In this document: positions 58,741-64,000 of the stretch, in pieces
Layout of the letters: each line of letters starts with the position of its first letter
Numbering within the stretch: position 1 is the stretch's first letter
Assembly (NCBI GenBank): GCA_030220185.1
Contig: JASPKZ010000426.1
Span: 310,001-374,000, forward strand
Reading direction: 5' to 3'
Length of the DNA: 64,000 nt
Origin: Diploptera punctata
Taxonomy: Eukaryota > Arthropoda > Insecta > Blattodea > Blaberidae
Notes under the pieces: generated by a model
Seen by the model: only the letters and a program-made list of their open reading frames with translations
Databases searched by the model: none
What the model was told of the DNA's origin: nothing
Position numbers and translations under genes: made by a program

Positions 58741-58893
58741 GAATCAACTATGTCGGATGAAGAGTTTATGCAGGGGAGATCCGATAATTTTCCAAAAATA
58801 GACTCCTTAATGATGATGCAATTTGCTTCGAATTGTGAGGACCACATTTCTGCAGAGATAAAGACAGACAGGTCAGTTAATAAAAAACGCTGA
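58735..58893 (+). CDS. Possible exon of an unclassified protein
   Basis: A splice-acceptor-like stretch TTTTGTGTTACCTTCAG ends at about 58734, followed by a frame with STMSDEEFMQGRSDNFPKID and FASNCEDHISAEIKTDRSVN, closed by a stop at 58893. The reading looks protein-like (acidic, ordered), in contrast to the chance frames around it. Function unknown; it might belong to a transposon. No second exon was found. Confidence 0.3.
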   Translation, partial: YLESTMSDEEFMQGRSDNFPKIDSLMMMQFASNCEDHISAEIKTDRSVNKKR

Positions 58894-59189
58894 ACTCCAG
58901 AACAGGGGGCGGCAAATGTTGGATATATGCCATTCTTTTATTTCAAGCATATACATATACATAAGGACTTTATTAAACTAAAAGTCAGACATATACAATG
59001 TTATTTACAAATATGGATCGCACGGGCAGTAAATAGTACGTGCTGTTGACAGTCCGTTACAATAAGTTGATGTTTGGTAATAATATAATTAAAACAAAAA
59101 AACAATAATATTACAATTAGATATCAACACAGTTACATTATACATTAACTTAGTTATGTAGAATTATTAAGAATTAATGGTATTGCAAT

Positions 59190-59440
59190 TTGTTAACATA
59201 TTTATTTATTCCTGAATAAGTGTTTTTCTTATTTTCCGCGTTTTGTCCAGAAATGTACCCAAGTTTATCCAATTTTCTGGGTTTACCAGTAACTGGAACA
59301 TGCCAATCTTTCACGATTTGAATTTAGAAATCTTTCCGGTAATAACTTATGCCTCCATTATTCTAAATCGTTACATTTTCCTAATATATGTATTTCGTCT
59401 TCAAAGCTACCGCACATTGGACATATTCGCATATCGTGAT
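59190..59440 (-). pseudogene. LINE C-terminal Cys-rich fragment
   Basis: On the minus strand (59435-59361) the reading DMRICPMCGSFEDEIHILGK ends in Cys: a C-x2-C-x8-H-x4-C pattern as in the C-terminal zinc finger of several LINE ORF2 proteins. A stop follows after about four residues, then a frame with VKDWHVPVTGKPRKLDKLGY. Family uncertain. Confidence 0.45.
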
Positions 59441-59460
59441 CGTCGCTAATTAAAAAAAAA

Positions 59461-59585
59461 TAATCTGACGTAATAATTCTAACAAATGATTCATGTAGTT
59501 AGCATTACTTAAAATAAATGAATTAAATTTATTTTAAGTAGTGCTAACTACATGAATCATTTGTTAGAATTATTACGTCAGATTA
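59461..59585. repeat. Long perfect-type hairpin (59-bp arms)
   Basis: Arms 59461-59519 and 59527-59585 are inverted repeats with one mismatch (which would be a G-U pair in RNA on one strand) around a 7-base loop. Arm sequence starts TAATCTGACGTAATAATTCT. No coding. Confidence 0.9.
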
Positions 59586-60351
59586 TGATTTAAGAATGGA
59601 AGGAAGAGAGAGACAGTTTATTGTTACATGAAATTTAACATTGTATTTGTAGGAATATTTTGTGATGAGCTACCACACAAAAGTGAATTATAAAGCTGGG
59701 ACTAAATTCCAAGTTATCTCGTAGTACGAAAATTACCATTCTTGTTATAATAGACTATCGACATAACTCAGAAAATATAATTCAATCGGCATGCAAAAAT
59801 TAGAAGAAAAATAAAATAGGGATTAATCTTTTCTAAATAAATAAATCTAATATATAAAAATGAATAATCAAGTAGACACCAACTCAATTGATTATTTAAT
59901 ACAAGCTGAGTCAAGGTTCTTGGAGATTTGGTATTTTAAATTATTACTCCGGATTAAAAGTGCACACAGGATATTTGGTTTTACAACAGTTGGATCAAAC
60001 ATGATCTTAAACCTAAATATATTATAAGGTATCAAGACTAATTTTAACAACTCAGCCTCAAGGAAAGCTTCTGCTGCAGCAGTGAGAACTTGGCTTCGAG
60101 AAGATAGAAATTTGCAGCATAGTACAAGAGATGTTTCAAGTGTATATTTGATGTACATACATTCGGAACTAACATTTAGATTAAATAGTATTGAATTTAA
60201 CATTATTGATTTTATCACAAGACAAAAATTGTACAGTGTGTTAGATTCATACGGAAATACTTTTTATTCAAAAACACAAACTCAAATTACCATGGAATCA
60301 ACTCAAAGCTAGTGAAGTTACTAGTTTATCAAAACACTCTTATTTATCGGT

Positions 60352-60920
60352 TTGTTAATGTTTTCTGACACTAATTTTACTAAAAATGAAATTGACTTGT
60401 TAAATAAGGGTTTTAAATTTAATTTTAATGTTGACAATAGTAATATTTTACTACAAAATTTAGGTGCGGAATGTGTATTGATTTTAAAAGATAATAATAC
60501 ATTATCTGAACAGTTAATGTTGCGTCAGAAAAATATGCTCTCACAAAAATAATCAAGGATGGTCAAAAAACAATACCACGGTATATATTCTATAATCAGG
60601 TAGCTAAAGATATAAAAAAGAAAAGTTTAAATGATGATATTGTTATTACACGAGCAGATAAAGGACAAACTTTAATAGCTTTAAATAAGGACGATTATAT
60701 ATCTAAAACTGTAGATTTTCTAAATTCAGATAATTTTCAATTTATTGATGAAGACCCAACGGAGAAATATCAAAAAGAAATTATAAATATTTAAAAAAAT
60801 AGTATAATTTTTAATAAATTTTTGAATACTCTATAATACAAATGAATCTCCAACCACCCAAACTATAATCCCTAGTTAAATTACACAAGGAAAATTATCC
60901 TATTAGACCAGTAGTATCCT
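60352..60920 (+). pseudogene. PLE 1 N-terminal region
   Basis: A 66-codon piece (60352-60552) with TKNEIDLLNKGFKFNFNVD, similar to the PLE start, then after a frameshift at about 60550 a piece with IVITRADKGQTLIALNKDDY (ADKG is conserved in PLE reverse transcriptases). Stops at about 60794 and near 60835 and 60868, then a SLVKLHKENYPIRPVVSFIC reading that leads into the clean RT frame at 60944. Confidence 0.68.
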
Positions 60921-60943
60921 TCATATGTTCTCCATCATACAAA

Positions 60944-62272
60944 ATGTCTAAAAAGCTAATACATATAATTTCATCTAATACCAAGTTCAATCCAATTTAC
61001 AGTATAAAAAACTCTATTGAATTAATTGACAATATAAAGAACATTGATTTGCCTAATAACTTTATTTTAGTTTATTTTGATGTAAAGAATCTGTTTCCCA
61101 GTATACCTACTATTGATGTAATACAGATTATTAATAGAATGTTACTAACTAATAAAGTGAGTGGTTTTGTAGTTGAAGACATATTACGCACTCTTAAAAC
61201 ATGCTTACATCAAAATTATTTTGAATTTAATGACAAATTGTACATAGCTAAAGATGGTTTGATTATGGGTGATCCGTTGAACCAAATTTTGGCAGAGATT
61301 TTTATGGATGACTTAGAACAAATCATACATAAGAATGTATTAGCTAGAAATGTTCTATTTTGGTATCGTTATGTAGATGATGTCATTGCAAGCTTCACGG
61401 GAACAAAAAGACAATTGAATTCCTTTTTAAATTTTATTAATAACATTCACAGAAATATTAATTTCACAATGGAATTAGAAACAAATAATAGTATAAATTT
61501 CTTGGATTTATCAATAAAACACATTGATAATAAGTTTAAGTTTGGTATCTTTCACAAACCATCTCATACTGATACCACTATCCATAGTTATTCTCTTCAC
61601 CCATATACTCATAAGATGGCAGCCTTTAATAGTTACATTCATAGACTTTTAAATATCCCTCTTTCACCCTTGGAATATAACAATGAATTGAATATTATTA
61701 AACAATTAGCTATTAATAATAACTACGACCCTAAAATTATAGAATATTTAATTAAGAGAGTTCATTACAAAAAAGCAATTAACAAAGTTTTTCCTTTACT
61801 AAAAGAAAACATAAAGAAATATGTCGTAATGTCATACATAGGCCCACTTTCAAATAACATATCTAAACACTTTGAAAATTTGAATATTAATGTGGCATTT
61901 AAAACTAATAAAACTTTACAAAATATAATAAAAAACAATAAAACCAAAATAAAAAAAGAACTATTGTGAGATGTTAATAAATTGAAGTGTAGCACATGTG
62001 ATAATGTCTATATTGGACAAACTGGTAGACCTTTTATCTCTCGGATAAAGGAACATATGAGAGCATATAACAGAAATTTAGAATATTCAAAATATGCTAA
62101 CCACCTATTCCAATTTAATCATTGTTTCGATCCAAATTTTGAAATTTTACATGTTTGTAATAAGGGTAAGAAGTTAGATATTTTGGAGGCTGTAGAAATA
62201 AATAAATTGAAAAGTAGTAACAAATTGTCAAATCCTCAACTTGATTTGAATACATCCCCTTTGTTAAATTAA
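60944..62272 (+). pseudogene. PLE 1 reverse transcriptase plus GIY-YIG endonuclease, one in-frame stop
   Basis: 341 codons from 60944: FILVYFDVKNLFPSIPTIDV (first catalytic Asp), AKDGLIMGDPLNQILAEIFM, WYRYVDDVIASFTGTKRQLN with YVDD at 61370-61381, NINFTMELETNNSINFLDLS. The frame stops at TGA 61967-61969 and continues in the same phase into KCSTCDNVYIGQTGRPFISR and IKEHMRAY, a GIY-YIG nuclease (the YIGQT motif, then Arg and Glu). In PLEs both domains are one protein that primes copying at nicked DNA; here a single TGA separates them. The start methionine is inside the RT. Confidence 0.82.
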
Positions 62273-62343
62273 AAAAATTAAATAAATATTGCTGTATTGT
62301 TGCTTAGATCAGTCGGAACACAATTCATAATTTGTTAGCATGT

Positions 62344-62376
62344 CTGAAGAAGGTACAGTGTACCGAAACAGCTGTC
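62344..62376 (+). ncRNA. Hammerhead-ribozyme-like motif
   Basis: CTGAAGA (62344-62350), an unpaired A, stem GGTAC/GTACC (62352-62356 with 62360-62364) with loop AGT, then GAAA (62365-62368), C-AGCT-G that could be a one-pair stem with a tetraloop, then TC at the expected cleavage site. Outside, ATAATT (about 62326) could pair with AATTAT (about 62381). The extra A before the stem is not in the standard core. Similar motifs are known from PLEs; cutting activity is not shown. Confidence 0.5.
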
Positions 62377-62400
62377 ACTGAATTATATAATAAATATGAA

Positions 62401-62739
62401 GATCACATAAAACTACGTTTTATTTTGATTTAATTATAAAAATTAATGTATGTTTGTTTCTTCGTACTTCATGCACGGCCATAACGTAGACTCGATTGTG
62501 ATGGGGCTTTTTGCAAAATCTTCAGGAGATTCTCGGGATCAACGTAGGCTATAAGAGAGTTGTGATACTCAACTCGTACATCCTTAAAAATCACCCTTTG
62601 TAGTGGAAAACGTGAATAAGGTAGCTCTTTGGACGATTAAATGGCTTACGCAGCCCAAACCATAACAAAGACACAAAATGAATGTACACAAAATTGAATA
62701 TCTCAAAAAAACTCTACAAAAAAGTCCGCGACAGCATAT
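62401..62739. other. Unassigned gap
   Basis: No gene recognised. A minus-strand open frame (62838-62584) has no family motif. Confidence 0.3.
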
Positions 62740-63270
62740 GTTTATCTCTACGGATAACTCACAATAACCATTTATGTCTTTCATGATTCCAAGAAGATCG
62801 AGACAAGTACGTAGATTTCTGTGCAAGCATAGCAGCACATGGCGGATATTCTTTTACGGATAACTCGCAATAACATATTTTGTATTTAGCTCATTTATAT
62901 CAAGAACATAGATATGAGCATACTTCCGGACAACACCGGGTAATCAGCAGGGTAATCTTAAAATAATTACGATATACACATATAATTATCTTTCATTTAA
63001 CTTATTCAACTAATCATCAGAAGTACATTAATTTTCGACTTTCAGCTCATTTATGCCTAGAAGATCGGGATGAGTAGATTCCCGGACAACGCCGGGTAAA
63101 CAGCACGGGGTATCTAAAAATATTTGCGATATAAAATTTTCCTTTTTCTTATTTAACTAAATATAAAACACATTAACTTTTATATTTCAACTCATTTATG
63201 TCAGGAAGATCGGGATAAGTAAATTCCCGTGCAACGCCGCGTAATCAGCACGGGGTATCTAAAATATATA
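62740..63270 (+). repeat. Tandem repeat (about 4 units of roughly 120-155 bp) before PLE 2
   Basis: Landmark CATTTAT followed by AAGATCG or similar recurs at about 62770, 62890, 63045 and 63191. The last two units contain ATTCCCGGACAACGCCGGG, which can form a short hairpin (CCCG/CGGG), and then ACAGCACGGGGTATCTAAAA. Non-coding. It ends about 35 bases before the PLE 2 start codon. Confidence 0.7.
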
Positions 63271-63307
63271 AGACTGGAACAAAATAGACGAGAAGTCCTA
63301 TTAATCC

Positions 63308-64000
63308 ATGATGTCAACTTGGGAACAATCCACCCGAACACAAAAGAAAAAATTCGATTCTACATCTAAACAAATTCCTAGAACTAACTTGGACACCATA
63401 CTCACCGTAGTAAATATTAGCAACCGTCCACTCTCAGCTGCAGAAATCTCACTTCTAGCGAAAAGAGGCAATTTCGCAGTCACACCTTCAGCTATACCTG
63501 TGGAAGAAATAATATCTAACGTCGAATCTGCCATAGGAGTATTACCACTGGAAAAGGCAGAAAATATCCGCAATGAAGTCTCTCGCATTCTGAGAAAGGT
63601 TCCCAAACCAGAACACAATCTCTCCATTGAAGAAAGGAAGGCTATAAAACCCTTAAATACGTGATGAAACTATTATAATTCTACCAGCAGACAAAGGAAA
63701 CTCTACAGTTATATTAGACACAGAAGAATATAATCGTAAAATCACCGAATTACTGGATCCTGGGAACTACCGTAAGCTGTTAGACGACCCAACCAAAAGG
63801 ATACTCCGTAAAACTAACAACTTGATCAAAGCCTCCTCACTTCCAGACAACGTGAAGAAAGAACTTCAGACGAACGAGGCCCTGCCACCCAGACTCTATG
63901 GACTACTTAAAATCCATAAAGACAGTATACCTCTAAGACCAATCGTCACCGCCGTAGGATCACCAACTTATAACCTAGCGAGACATTTATCTACTCTACT
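63308..64000 (+). pseudogene. Penelope-like element 2, N-terminal part (runs off the window)
   Basis: From ATG at 63308: a 118-codon frame with NLDTILTVVNISNRPLSAAE, ISLLAKRGNFAVTPSAIPVE and VSRILRKVPKPEHNLSIEER, the usual PLE start. It stops at 63662, but a frameshift near 63655 restores the reading: TIIILPADKGNSTVILDTEE (conserved ADKGN), ALPPRLYGLLKIHKDSIPLR and PIVTAVGSPTYNLARHLSTL, the beginning of the RT, to the window end. This is a different PLE subfamily from PLE 1. GIY-YIG and catalytic Asp residues lie outside. Confidence 0.75.

Larger units (their letters stand above)
60060..62400 (+). mobile_element. Penelope-like element 1
   Basis: A PLE on the plus strand: N-terminal pieces, reverse transcriptase (60944-61969), GIY-YIG endonuclease (61982-62272) and a hammerhead-like motif downstream (62344-62376). 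No LTR-like duplicate of the 3' motif was found upstream. The 5' limit is approximate. Confidence 0.75.

Noticed and set aside
62860..63270. Hammerhead ribozyme in the tandem repeats before PLE 2
   Set aside because: I looked on both strands for CTGANGA followed by a stem and GAAA; no unit has this order.

Overview
The window looks like repeat-dominated DNA from an animal, most likely a large insect genome. It is AT-rich, and I see no intact host gene. Almost everything recognisable is a decayed transposable element: Jockey-like, RTE-like and CR1/L2-like LINEs, Penelope-like elements (PLEs), an LTR retroelement, and DNA transposons of piggyBac, hAT, Tc1/mariner and CACTA-like type. tRNA-derived SINE-like sequences and microsatellites fill the gaps. 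The mix resembles Blattodea-type insects (cockroaches, termites), but that placement is inference from family style only.

Layout, left part. 0.8-3.0 kb holds an RTE-like LINE on the minus strand. 3.6-4.3 kb is a fragment of a CACTA-like transposase, and 4.35-4.69 kb is a PLE 3' fragment. 4.69-10.3 kb is a Jockey-like LINE (minus) hit by a LINE-tail/SINE insertion (7.48-7.92 kb) and an 805-bp hAT element with an 8-bp target duplication. 10.34-17.96 kb is an LTR-internal-LTR-internal-LTR array; its first LTR contains a 2.3-kb CACTA-like element whose empty site survives in the second LTR. 18.6-26.1 kb is a second Jockey copy carrying two piggyBac-type elements in opposite orientations.

Middle part. 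26.6-27.4 kb has another Jockey fragment and another PLE 3' fragment. 27.5-29.1 kb is a possible TTAA-flanked element. 29.6-34.9 kb is a roughly 70-copy satellite of 74-bp units with a homogenised core showing partial three-unit higher-order order. 35.2-45.6 kb is a nest: a Tc1/mariner-type (DUF4817-like) transposase relic, an RTE LINE split by a CR1/L2-like LINE, two further RTE copies facing one another, and, inside one of them, a 1,659-bp TA-flanked element that encodes an apparently spliced, unclassified protein.

Right part. There is a 478-bp foldback element (46.0 kb), an intron-bearing tRNA-Tyr-like sequence with a CTA anticodon (46.6 kb), a complete-ended Tc1/mariner element (49.1-50.5 kb), another DDE transposase (50.8-51.95 kb), a near full-length CR1/L2-like LINE with ORF1 and ORF2 (52.1-55.9 kb), a 59-bp-arm hairpin (59.5 kb), a PLE with RT, GIY-YIG and a hammerhead-like motif (60.1-62.4 kb), and the start of a second PLE behind a tandem repeat (62.7 kb to the window end). 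Because nearly all reading frames are broken, the elements probably do not work now. The most informative content is the insertion order, the element ends and the unclassified proteins.
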